From Mastigamoeba balamuthi (Eukaryota; Evosea; Mastigamoebida; Mastigamoebidae): a DNA stretch of 64,000 nucleotides. Below the pieces are notes generated by a model, which saw nothing but the letters and a program-made list of their open reading frames with translations, did not search any database and was not told the DNA's origin. Positions 20,301-28,708 of this stretch are shown here, in pieces. Where the stretch lies: the NCBI GenBank assembly GCA_902651635.1, contig CACRSC010001918.1, positions 182,842 through 246,841 on the forward strand, given 5' to 3'. The position numbers and the translations under genes are program-made. Position 1 is the first letter of the stretch; the number at the start of each line of letters is the position of its first letter.

Positions 20301-20790
20301 GCCACGCGGGCAGCGCAGGGACCAGTGCGTGCGGGTGCAGCCCCCGCAGCGCCCCGGCAGCAGCCCCCGCGCGCCCCACGCAGGCGCCGCAGAGGTCGTA
20401 CTGGCACCAGGCGCAGTGGTACCTGCCCCCCACGCCGTCGCTGGTGCCTCTGGCGTCGCTGGGGTCGCTCGAGTCGCTCGAGTCGCTCGAGTGGCCACAG
20501 AGGGCGCAGCGCCAGGGGGCGGGGCTGGCGCAGGGGGCGAGGGCGTGGGGGTGGAGGGCGGGCAGGGGGGTGCGCGGGGGGGCAGCGGCGGGGCAGAGGG
20601 CGCAGGGGGGGCAGAGGAGGAGGGCGCAGGGGGCGCAGCGCAGGCGGGGGGAGCTCACCCCCAGCGCCCTGCCGCAGCGCCCGCAGCGGTCCCCCGGGTG
20701 GCCCCGCCCTGCCGCCGTCACGATGTGCTCGTGGTAGCTCACCTGCGCCGCGGCCGGCAGCTCCGCCTGCTGCCGCTGCTGCTGCCGCAT
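17386..20790 (-). CDS. Multidomain protein: zinc fingers + PIMT-like methyltransferase + 2 SAM + tyrosine-kinase domain
   Basis: The exons are 20790-20240, 20147-19819, 19731-19596, 19521-19395, 19330-18722 and 18660-17386. They sum to 3027 nt and stay in frame, giving about 1008 residues. Residues ~20-230 hold C1/DC1-like Cys/His clusters (RCGRCGRALG, YHCAWCQYDLCGAC, CDFFVCDAH). Residues ~290-480 resemble protein-L-isoaspartate methyltransferase: NTDLADYLRKSGCIRSQALY across one splice, AAVDRALFVGP, AVSPGTGYANCIASL (SAM-binding motif I), GIDASAAMVARARAN, TFDRVLVDGNAGG, LLRVGGRMAAL. Two SAM domains follow, one split by the last intron. The kinase has GEGSFGTVWRG, ALKALR, HRDLAARN, DFGLAVPEDYYVA and VRWTAPEAL; HRDLAARN and RWTAPEAL are tyrosine-kinase signatures. 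A poly-Q stretch lies near the C-terminus. The substrate of each enzyme domain is unknown. It is divergent with the kelch gene at 21103. Confidence 0.85.
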
Positions 20791-21102
20791 GGCCGGCGCG
20801 TGTGCTCGGCTGGTTCTCAGTTCGAGCCGCGTATGAAAAAAAAACACGAGTATCTCTTATCTCCGGAGATTTGAGTAACCGTTATCAATCTCTGGCTCGG
20901 GTCGGACACGCATCGCGTGGACCCGTGCAGCCTGCGTGCACCTGCTGCTGTGTCCACACGGTGGGGTGTGTCCACGCGTCTGGGTGCGTCTGAGTGGGTC
21001 TGAGGGTGTGTGACGTGTCAGAGCTGCGATCTCGGTGGGTCCGTTTTGCTCGTTGCACACTCTGAATCGCTCGGACACACTCGCACACCCGCACGCTCCT
21101 CG
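20791..21102. promoter_or_regulatory. Divergent promoter region with GTATCTC motif
   Basis: This is the 312 bp between the kinase-fusion gene (minus) and the first kelch gene (plus). It contains gagtatctcttatctccgg at 20848-20866, 58-80 bp upstream of the kinase-fusion ATG. The same GTATCTC-type motif recurs in four other promoters of the window. Confidence 0.4.
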
Positions 21103-22356
21103 ATGCCCCTCGCCGACCGCCAGCACGCCACACACCCAGGCGCAGCCGCAGCTGCCACCACGGGGAGGCCAGCGAGCAGCGCGGGAGAGAGCAGAGAGGC
21201 GGGGCAGCGGCGGCGGCTGCGGCTGCTGGGCGACCTCAGCGGCCACGCGGACGTGCTGGCCCGCGCTGCCCACGAGCGCCTGGGGTCCGCCAGCCCCGCG
21301 GCCCTGCTGCGAGGCTCGATGCTGGGCGACCTCTGCCGGGCGGCCTCCGAGGCCCTCGTGGTGCTCGACGCCAACGCCTCGTACCTCCGCTGGCGCCCCT
21401 GCTGGCCCCCCGCTGCCTACGGACCGCTCCTCCTCCGAGCCTCGGCCTCCCCGCTCTGCTGGCGCTGGCGCTCGGCCCCGTGCTCGGCAGTCGTCTGTGG
21501 GGCGGCTGCCGCCCGGCTGCCCGGGGGCCTCGTGCTCGCCAGCGGCGGCTCGGAGGTCCTCGCGGAGATGGTCGAGAGGCCCCCGGCTGCCGCTGCTGCG
21601 CCCTCGAGGCTCTTCGACGCGGGGCTGGGCGTCTGGGTGCCCTGCGCAGTGCCCCCGCTGGGCGTCGCCGAGCACGTGGCGGTCAGCCACGAGGGCCGCT
21701 ACTACGCGGTGGGCGGCTACCGCACGGCCGACAGCGAGGGCAACGCAGCCTCCGAGCCCCCGTCACCGTCGCTGCGCTTGCTCGCCGACGACGGCTCCCG
21801 GTGGTCCGCCCCGCTCGAGGGCGGCCTGCAGGGGCGCGTCCACGCCGCGTGCTCGCTGGCCGGCTCGCTGTGGGCCCTCGTCGACGCGGCGGCGACCGGC
21901 GAGCAGAGCGGCAGCGTGCAGCTGAGCCGCTGCGACCCCAGGGAGGGGTTCTGGCACGACGCAGGCTCTGCGGGCCTGCGCGGCCCTCACGTCGACGGGG
22001 ACAGCATGGCGGCCTGCGGCCACAGCCTCTGCACTGTGGGCGGCGTCGTGGGGCCCGCGCAGCGCCCGCGTGGGCCCGCGGCGGGGGCGCAGTGCCAGCG
22101 GGTCGACGTGCGGATGGCGAGGGCGTGGCAGGCGATGGCCAGCCTCGGCGAGGGGCGCAGCTGGTGCGGGCTGGCGTGCCTCGAGGGCAGGCAGGTCCTC
22201 GTGGCTGTGGGCGGCAACAGCGGCGGGGGGCTCGGGGACCTGCAGTCGGTGGAGCTCTGGGTGCCTGCCGTGGACAAGTGGTTCGCAGTGCCCCCGCTGC
22301 CCATGCCCTGCCACTGCATCCACAGTACGACGGTCGCTCTGAGCGCCCTTTCCTGA
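21103..22356 (+). CDS. Kelch-type beta-propeller protein, paralog 1
   Basis: The gene is intronless, 417 residues, first of five tandem paralogs. The start is the ATG at 21103 (MPLADRQHATHPG). After a low-complexity N-terminus comes the family signature SGHADVLARAAHERLGS and DLCRAASEALVVLDA. Repeated kelch-like blades follow, each with W...V and a gly-gly pair: PSRLFDAGLGVWVPC, GRYYAVGGYR, SLCTVGGV, RVDVRMARAWQAMASL, VLVAVGGNSGG, SVELWVPAVDKWF. Kelch propellers normally bind partner proteins. No BTB or F-box domain is visible in the fairly short N-terminus, so no ligase role is implied. Confidence 0.75.
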   Translation: MPLADRQHATHPGAAAAATTGRPASSAGESREAGQRRRLRLLGDLSGHADVLARAAHERLGSASPAALLRGSMLGDLCRAASEALVVLDANASYLRWRPCWPPAAYGPLLLRASASPLCWRWRSAPCSAVVCGAAAARLPGGLVLASGGSEVLAEMVERPPAAAAAPSRLFDAGLGVWVPCAVPPLGVAEHVAVSHEGRYYAVGGYRTADSEGNAASEPPSPSLRLLADDGSRWSAPLEGGLQGRVHAACSLAGSLWALVDAAATGEQSGSVQLSRCDPREGFWHDAGSAGLRGPHVDGDSMAACGHSLCTVGGVVGPAQRPRGPAAGAQCQRVDVRMARAWQAMASLGEGRSWCGLACLEGRQVLVAVGGNSGGGLGDLQSVELWVPAVDKWFAVPPLPMPCHCIHSTTVALSALS

Positions 22357-22613
22357 GCGTTGCACGGCGCTGCCCTCTCTTCGAAGATGCTCCGCCTGCG
22401 TTGTGTCTGACTCGCGGCTGTGATGTCCTCTGCCAATCTCCGCAGCGCCTCTGCTCGTGCGAAAACGGCGTCAGTGCGGTGGCATCTTGATGTGCCCTGT
22501 CTTATTGCGCGGCTTATGGAAGAGACTCGCGGGTAGGCAAGATTTCAGGATCCACAGAGCGAGATAACGGCTTCGCATCAGTTGATTCACAAGTTTTATT
22601 TATCGGCACCAGA

Positions 22614-23705
22614 ATGAGCACCGCACCGGAATCCCCCCCGAGCCAGCGAGTGGAGGGCACAGGACACGCAGACGTGTTTCTGCTGGGAACGCACAGGAGA
22701 TTGGGTGAGCACAGCCCGGTGTCCATTCTCGACCCCTTCATCCTCTGGGACCTCTGTGGCACCATGGCGGAGTCCGTCGTCGTCGTCGATGCGCAGTCCC
22801 ACATTGGCGGTAGCGTTGCACTGCCGCCGATGTACACAGCCACTTCTGGACGACCACCAGAGCAGTGGCATTGGAGGACAGCTGCGCACCACCCGTTGAT
22901 GGGCCTTGGCAGCAGCCTTCTCCTGACGAGCTCGGCAGCTGCACAGTGGCACAAAGGGCGTGTGCTCAGCACTGGTGGGTTCATTGTGGACAGTTTTTAT
23001 GTCGAGTCCCCTGCCTTGACTGCTCCTTCAAGGCTGTTTGATGTTGTTCAGGGCCGATGGGTCAGATGCTCTGTCCCAGATCTCAAGGCCAGTGGCCACG
23101 CCGCGGTGGATTTCAATGGTGACTACTGGGTGGTCGGAGCACACGGAATGGAGCACAACAAAGTGTGTGCGCTGTCTCAGGATGGGTCATCGTGGATTGA
23201 CTGGAGGGAAAATACTCCCGGGTATTCTCTGGCTGCGTGCTCCCTCATGGGATCTATGTGGATCAAGGCCAAGATACCGTGCCGTGAAGAGATGTCAATT
23301 ATCCGGCTTGACCCCCGGGAGAAGCACATGCAGAACATCATTGTTTCCAACATCAGGGACGGTTACTCCGTGTGTTCTGCCTTCGCTGCTTGTGGAGACT
23401 GTCTCTATAGTGTTGGTGGCTCTGATTTCAAGCCACAACCAACAAATGGAACCGGGTGTTGCAAGCTCGATGTGCGCAGGCCTCAGATTTGGGAGGACAT
23501 CGAACCACTGCACAATCCACGGTCTGAATGTGGTCTTGTATGTCTTCAGGGAAGGCAGTGTTTGGCTGCTGTGGGTGGTGAAATGGCCGGAATGACCCAA
23601 AAGACAGTGGAACTCTATGTGCCATCCACTGGGAAGTGGACAGAGATAACTGATCTGCCTTTCTCTTGCACATGTGGGAAGACAGCCGTGTCAGCAACTT
23701 TGTGA
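22614..23705 (+). CDS. Kelch-type beta-propeller protein, paralog 2 (divergent)
   Basis: This intronless gene encodes 363 residues from the ATG at 22614. It keeps the signature in altered form (GTGHADVFLLGTHRRLG, WDLCGTMAESVVVVDA) and the blade motifs PSRLFDVVQGRWVRC, GDYWVVGA, YSVGGSDF and VELYVPSTGKWTEI. Its GC content and amino-acid choices differ from paralogs 1 and 3-5, and it lacks the long N-terminal leader. It is therefore the oldest or fastest-evolving copy. An AATAAA lies 18 bp after the stop. Confidence 0.72.
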   Translation: MSTAPESPPSQRVEGTGHADVFLLGTHRRLGEHSPVSILDPFILWDLCGTMAESVVVVDAQSHIGGSVALPPMYTATSGRPPEQWHWRTAAHHPLMGLGSSLLLTSSAAAQWHKGRVLSTGGFIVDSFYVESPALTAPSRLFDVVQGRWVRCSVPDLKASGHAAVDFNGDYWVVGAHGMEHNKVCALSQDGSSWIDWRENTPGYSLAACSLMGSMWIKAKIPCREEMSIIRLDPREKHMQNIIVSNIRDGYSVCSAFAACGDCLYSVGGSDFKPQPTNGTGCCKLDVRRPQIWEDIEPLHNPRSECGLVCLQGRQCLAAVGGEMAGMTQKTVELYVPSTGKWTEITDLPFSCTCGKTAVSATL

Positions 23706-23722
23706 AGTTGTTGTCTACAGAA

Positions 23723-23728
23723 AATAAA
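23723..23728 (+). terminator. Polyadenylation signal AATAAA after kelch paralog 2
   Basis: AATAAA begins 18 bases after the TGA of paralog 2. This is the only such hexamer I noticed at a fitting position next to a kelch gene. Confidence 0.4.
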
Positions 23729-24151
23729 TGCAAACCACAGGATTGAAAGCGGGATACTTGATGAATGTTCGAAGGGTGATGTAAGGAATGATAAACTTCA
23801 CCCAATCAGTAGCCTCTTAGTTGAGTGTTTGATATGGAGCCACCATCACCGTGCCTTTTCTCAGTCCCAGAGTGGACTGATATATGAGGGACTGCATCAG
23901 CCGTGATTGGTACACTGGCTTAATAACAGTGCCTCCCACCTCTTACATTTGGCTGACCATGCAACGTTAACAAGATCTTTATTTTGTGACATACCCTGGG
24001 TTGCGCTGAGCCTGCCACTCGTCCTTCTCGTGGTAGACCTCAGGTGAGCTTCATAAAGTCGACTTTGATATCTCAAGACGGCTGCCTGCCAGCTAGGGAT
24101 AGTCTGTGTTTCAGATTGGGGACATAATTGCAATCCCAAGGCACGACATCA
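23729..24151. other. Intergenic, less GC-rich, no gene seen
   Basis: This spacer between kelch paralogs 2 and 3 contains no sustained open frame. Its last part must hold the promoter of paralog 3. Confidence 0.4.
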
Positions 24152-25360
24152 ATGGCCAACGATCTGTGCCAGTTGTGCGTGCAGCCCACGTCGCTGGAAC
24201 AGCTGAGCGGCCACGCGGACGTGCTGGCCCAGGGCTCGCACTGGAGGCTGGGCAGCGGGAGTCCCGTGCGGCTGCTGGGCATGCGGCTGCTCCGCGACCT
24301 CTGCAGGGCCACCGCAGAGGCCCTCGTGGTCCTCGACGCCCAGACGCCCTGCCTCCCCTGGCTCTGCGATACCCTCCCCAGGGCCAGGGCCCCGCTGCCT
24401 CCCCTCCTCCTGCGCACGTCGGGCAGCGCCCCTGGCCGCTGGCGCTGGCGCGAAGGCCCCAGCAACTCGGCTGTGGTCGTCGGGGGCTCCGCGGCTGCCC
24501 AGTGGGGCGCAGGCCTCGTGCTCGCCTGCGGTGGCCTCGCCAGCCTCCCGGGGGGCGGGGGGCACACCGCGGGGCCCTCGCGACTGTACGACGCGGGTCT
24601 GGGCGAGTGGGTGCCCTGCGGCGTGCCGGCGCTGGGGGTCGTGCACCACACGGCTGTCAGCCACGAGGGGCGCTGCTACGCGCTGGGCGGCTACCGCACA
24701 GAGGCTAGGGAGGGCTGCAGCGAGTACGACCGCTCCACGCGTGCGCGCGTGCTCGCTGAGGACGGGTCTGCGTGGACAGAGGTCAGCGGCAGTGTGCCGG
24801 GGCCTGTGGACTCTGCCTGCTCCCTGGGGGGCTCTCTGTGGGCCCTCGTGTACGCCGACGCCAGCACAGACGGTCAGGGCAGCAGCAGCAGCAGGTGGGG
24901 CGCTGGCCTGCGCCTGGTCCACTGCGACCCCCGCGAGGGCAGGTGGCAGGACGCAGGCAGCGGGTGCTCCCTGGGCGCTGGGCTGGGAGACGTGAGCTTG
25001 GCGGCGTGCGGCTGCTGCGTCTGCGCTGTGGGCGGCAGTGCCCCGGAGGTCGGCAGGGGCCCGACGGAGCTCAGCATCGCCACGGGGACGCGGCGGTGCC
25101 AGCGGGTCGACGTGCGGATGGCGAGTGCGTGGCAGAGCATGGCTTCTCTCATCGAAGGGCGCAGCAGGTGCGGGCTGGCGTGCCTCGAGGGCAGGCAGTG
25201 CCTCGTGGCTCTCGGCGGCAAGGGAGAGAGGGACGGCACGGACGTGCAGTCTGTGGAGCTCTGGGTGCCCACGGTGGACAGGTGGTTCGCTGTGGAGCAG
25301 CTGCCCGTGCCCTGCCAGAACCTCCACAGAACCACAGTGGCCCTCCGTGTGCACTCGTGA
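24152..25360 (+). CDS. Kelch-type beta-propeller protein, paralog 3
   Basis: This intronless gene encodes 402 residues from the ATG at 24152 (MANDLCQLCVQPTSLEQL). The signature SGHADVLAQGSHWRLGS and DLCRATAEALVVLDA is followed by blades such as PSRLYDAGLGEWVPC, GRCYALGGYR, RVDVRMASAWQSMASL, CLVALGGKGERDG and SVELWVPTVDRWFAV. It is most similar to paralog 1 in the last two blades. There is no signal peptide or membrane segment. Confidence 0.75.
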   Translation: MANDLCQLCVQPTSLEQLSGHADVLAQGSHWRLGSGSPVRLLGMRLLRDLCRATAEALVVLDAQTPCLPWLCDTLPRARAPLPPLLLRTSGSAPGRWRWREGPSNSAVVVGGSAAAQWGAGLVLACGGLASLPGGGGHTAGPSRLYDAGLGEWVPCGVPALGVVHHTAVSHEGRCYALGGYRTEAREGCSEYDRSTRARVLAEDGSAWTEVSGSVPGPVDSACSLGGSLWALVYADASTDGQGSSSSRWGAGLRLVHCDPREGRWQDAGSGCSLGAGLGDVSLAACGCCVCAVGGSAPEVGRGPTELSIATGTRRCQRVDVRMASAWQSMASLIEGRSRCGLACLEGRQCLVALGGKGERDGTDVQSVELWVPTVDRWFAVEQLPVPCQNLHRTTVALRVHS

Positions 25361-25713
25361 GCTCGACTGGAGCCTGTCGGTCAGCTGGAACACTGCGAGC
25401 CCTGTCTTCTTCACAGTTTGCCCCGGCGCACAGCACCCGGTTTTGGGGTAATGATCAGCGCCCGCGTATCTGGGTTGCTTCCACGTGTGCCGAAGTGCCT
25501 GACAAGCGCATCTCAGCATCGGGTTCCTGGAATACGTGCTCTCATGGACCAGCGTAACAGTTCAGAAACGCACATGCAATGCTTGCCTGCGATTGCTCGA
25601 GTTCGCTTGCATCTGGATCTCATATCTCCGAGGAGTCAATTGTGGCAGTCGGGATTTGCTTCCGTTGGCAGTAAAAAAGCCAAAGACGTAAGTGTTGAGC
25701 CAGTGCTGAGGTA
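25361..25713. other. Intergenic between kelch paralogs 3 and 4
   Basis: No gene is seen. The sequence just before 25714 contains short AT-rich tracts expected of a promoter. Confidence 0.35.
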
Positions 25714-26909
25714 ATGGTTGGCGGACCCGCTGGCGAGACCCTCGCGCCTGCTGAGGGAGAGCACCGCGCTGGCGCTGGTGGAGGGACCAGGGAGTGGCAA
25801 CAGGACGAGAAGGTGCTGCTGGGAAGCGGCTGCGCAGAGGTGCTGGCCCGGGGATTTCACGAGCGCCTGGGGTCCTCTAGCCCCGTGGCACTGCTGAGCA
25901 GCGCGATGCTTCAGGATCTCTGCAGGGCCACCTCCGAGACCCTCGTAATACTTGACGGCTCTGACGCTCCCTACGGGAACCAGCAGCTCCCTGTATACGC
26001 CTGCCCCTCAGGATGCGTTCCCGGCCGATGGCGCTGGCGCACAGGGCCCCAGTGCCCCGTGGTCAGCGGCAGCCGCACCTCTATTGTTGCGCTGGCTTCT
26101 GCGGCTGCGCAGCTGCGCCCGGGCCTCGTGCTGGCCACAGGAGGCGTGCTGTGGAACGGCACGTATCCGTTCTGGAGCTGCTCGTATGCTCCGTCGAGGC
26201 TCTACGACGTGGCTAGGGGCGCCTGGGTTCCCTGCAGTGTGCCTGATCTGCCCACCAAATTCCACACGGCGGTGAACCACGAGGGCGACTACTATGCTAT
26301 TGGGAGAATGGATGGTGAGATGCAGCTGTTTGTGATGGTTCTCGCCCAGGACGGCGCGCAGTGGTCGCGCTGCAACCAGGGCAGTGGCTGTGGCAGCGAC
26401 CCCTCCGTCAACTTCACTGCTGCATGCTCTCTGGCGGGTCCCTCTGGGTCCACCACAGGGAATGCGGGACGGCTCGAATGTCCCACATGGACCCGCGCGA
26501 GGGCAGGTGGCACCGGTTACAGGCCAGGGGCCTGCTCGACCTGTCCGCGGCCAGCATGGCGGTGAGCGACAGCTGCCTCTGCACTGTCGGGGGAATCAAG
26601 CAGCGGCCACGGACCAGGGGCAAACAGCGCCTCCCCACCAGGCAGTGCCAGCGGCTCGATGTGCGGATGGCCAAGTCGTGGCAGCAAATGTCCCCCCTCA
26701 ACAAACGGCGTAATCAATGCGGTCTGGTGGGCCTCGAGAACGGGTGCCTCGTGGCCGCTGGTGGCTGGAAGGACGACAGGGGAGAATTCACGCATCGGTC
26801 AGTGGAGCTCCACGTGCCCTCACAGGACATGTGGTATGATGTACCCCAGCTGCCCGTGCCCTGCAGTGGCATCAGTAAGACCACCGTGGCGCTGCCCACA
26901 TATGCCTAA
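25714..26909 (+). pseudogene. Kelch-type paralog 4 with a one-base frameshift
   Basis: Frame 1 runs from the ATG at 25714 (MVGGPAGETLAPAEG) with the signature EVLARGFHERLGSSSP and DLCRATSETLVILD. At about 26436-26440 it leaves the propeller reading after AACSLAG. The correct continuation (GSLWVHHRE...RLDVRMAKSWQQMSPL...VELHVPSQDMWYDV) is in the next frame, to TAA at 26909. Paralog 5 has ggcggggtccctctgg where this copy has ggcgggtccctctgg: one G is missing from a G-run. The rest of both frames is intact and conserved, so this is either a very young pseudogene or a sequencing error. Confidence 0.7.
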
Positions 26910-27153
26910 GTGATGAAGATACATGTTCGTTAATAACGTCCAGGCTCTGATACGCAGTCTCTCAGCAGCCACAACGCAACAGGGACACCCCTCACAAGTA
27001 GCCGATAGGTTTTCTTGACTACATGACACTTGAAATAATGCACGGTTCTGTTCCCTTGAATAGACACAATTGCTGCCATCAGATTTTGCATTGGCGCCCA
27101 GAAGCCACATTTCATTTGCATAAAAGCAAGGCACACGCCCCTCCTCAATAGCA

Positions 27154-28401
27154 ATGGTTGGCGTACCCGCGGGCGAGACTCTCGCAGCTCCGAAGGGTGG
27201 CGAGCGCAGTGCTGGCAATGTTGCACGAACGCGGAAAATGTATAGGCAGCTGGACGAGGAGGTGCTACTGGGCAGCAGCTGTGCCGAGGTGCTGGCCCGG
27301 GGCTCCCACGAGCGCTTGGGGTCCGCCAGCCCAGTGGCGCTGCTGGGCGGCACGATGTTGCAGGACCTCTGTAAGGCCACCTCCGAGACCCTCGTGGTGC
27401 TCGACGCCTGGGCCGCTCCTTACGCCTGGAGCCCCTGTCCGAGCCTCCGCGAGGCCCCCGCCCATAACTCTCCGCAGCTTCCTGTCTACGCCCGCCCCTC
27501 GGGATTAGCTGCTGACCGCTGGCGCTGGCGTACGGGGGCCGCGTGCCCCGCCGAGTGCGGAGAGAGCGACAGGGATGCGGGGGTGCAGAACTCTGCGGCT
27601 GCCAAGTTGGGCCCGGGCCTTGTGCTGGCCACGGGAGGCTCGCTGGTCCACGACGGGCTGCCATTCTGGAGCTGCCCGTTTGGGCCGTCGAGGATCTTCG
27701 ACGTGGCTCGGGGCGCCTGGATTCCCTGCGACGTGCCCGAGCTGCGCGCCATCGGCCACGCGGCGGTGAACCACGAGGGCGACTACTACGTCGTGGGAGG
27801 CTCCCTGATGATGGACACCACTCTGTCGGTCAGAGTGCTCGCGCAGGACGGCGCGCAGTGGTCGTGCTGCAGCCGGGAGAGTGGCCGCCGCGGCGACCCC
27901 TTTATCGACGTCAGCGCTGCGTGCTCTTTGGCGGGGTCCCTCTGGGCCCTCTACAGAGTGAACTCCGCCGCCCGTCTGGTGCGCTTCGACCCGCGCGAGG
28001 GCACGTGGAGCCAGGTTCAGGCCAGCTGGCTCGAGGAGCACGCGTCCGACGCCAGCATGGCAGCAAGCGGCAGCAGCCTCTGTGCCGTCGGAGGGACCGT
28101 GCCTCCGAGGCTGGGCCACGTGGGCCACACCACCAGGCAGTGCCAGCGGCTCGACGTGCGGATGGCCAAGTCGTGGCAGGCCATGGCCTCTCTCTGGGGA
28201 AGGCGCCGTCAGTGTGGCCTGGTGCGCCTCGAGAACGAGTGCCTCGTGGCCGCCGGAGGCTGGAGGGAGGGGGGAAGTGAGGCGCGGCGGTCGGTGGAGA
28301 TCTACGTGCCCTCGGAGGACATGTGGTATGTGGCGCCCCACATGCCAGTGCCCTGTGGGGCCATCGGCATGACCACCGTGGCGCTGCCCACGTTCGCCTG
28401 A
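27154..28401 (+). CDS. Kelch-type beta-propeller protein, paralog 5
   Basis: This intronless gene encodes 415 residues from the ATG at 27154 (MVGVPAGETLAAPKG). It is the sister of paralog 4; even the start region is shared. The signature is EVLARGSHERLGSASP and DLCKATSETLVVLDA. Blades are clear: PSRIFDVARGAWIPC, GDYYVVGGSLM, SLWALYRVNSA, RFDPREGTWSQV, SLCAVGGTV, RLDVRMAKSWQAMASL, CLVAAGGWREGG, VEIYVPSEDMWYV. As in the other copies, no targeting signal or catalytic domain is visible. Confidence 0.77.
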   Translation: MVGVPAGETLAAPKGGERSAGNVARTRKMYRQLDEEVLLGSSCAEVLARGSHERLGSASPVALLGGTMLQDLCKATSETLVVLDAWAAPYAWSPCPSLREAPAHNSPQLPVYARPSGLAADRWRWRTGAACPAECGESDRDAGVQNSAAAKLGPGLVLATGGSLVHDGLPFWSCPFGPSRIFDVARGAWIPCDVPELRAIGHAAVNHEGDYYVVGGSLMMDTTLSVRVLAQDGAQWSCCSRESGRRGDPFIDVSAACSLAGSLWALYRVNSAARLVRFDPREGTWSQVQASWLEEHASDASMAASGSSLCAVGGTVPPRLGHVGHTTRQCQRLDVRMAKSWQAMASLWGRRRQCGLVRLENECLVAAGGWREGGSEARRSVEIYVPSEDMWYVAPHMPVPCGAIGMTTVALPTFA

Positions 28402-28708
28402 GTGCTGATGCATCGCTGCGTTCCTCTGCCGACTCAGCACTGAACAGCAGCAGTCGTGTTGCAGGCACTGCACAACAGGACCACCCCACCCCACGCCACA
28501 CTCGGAGCATACAACACCAGAGTTCCATGGGTCCGATCGGCAACCTCCCTGTGCAAAGCTAAGTCTCGCCTTAATGGGGGCTGGGATGGCAACCATCGAA
28601 CGTCCAGGTCATGCCATCCGGCAATTCCCGTGTGGAGGCGTCCTGCGCGTGCAATTGTGCTAATTGCAAATTGTCTGTGTATTTGGGGGTGCAGCTGCAG
28701 CGGCACAG
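28402..28708. other. Convergent intergenic region
   Basis: The region lies between the 3' ends of kelch paralog 5 (plus) and the Vps39-like gene (minus). No gene or RNA is recognised. Confidence 0.4.
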
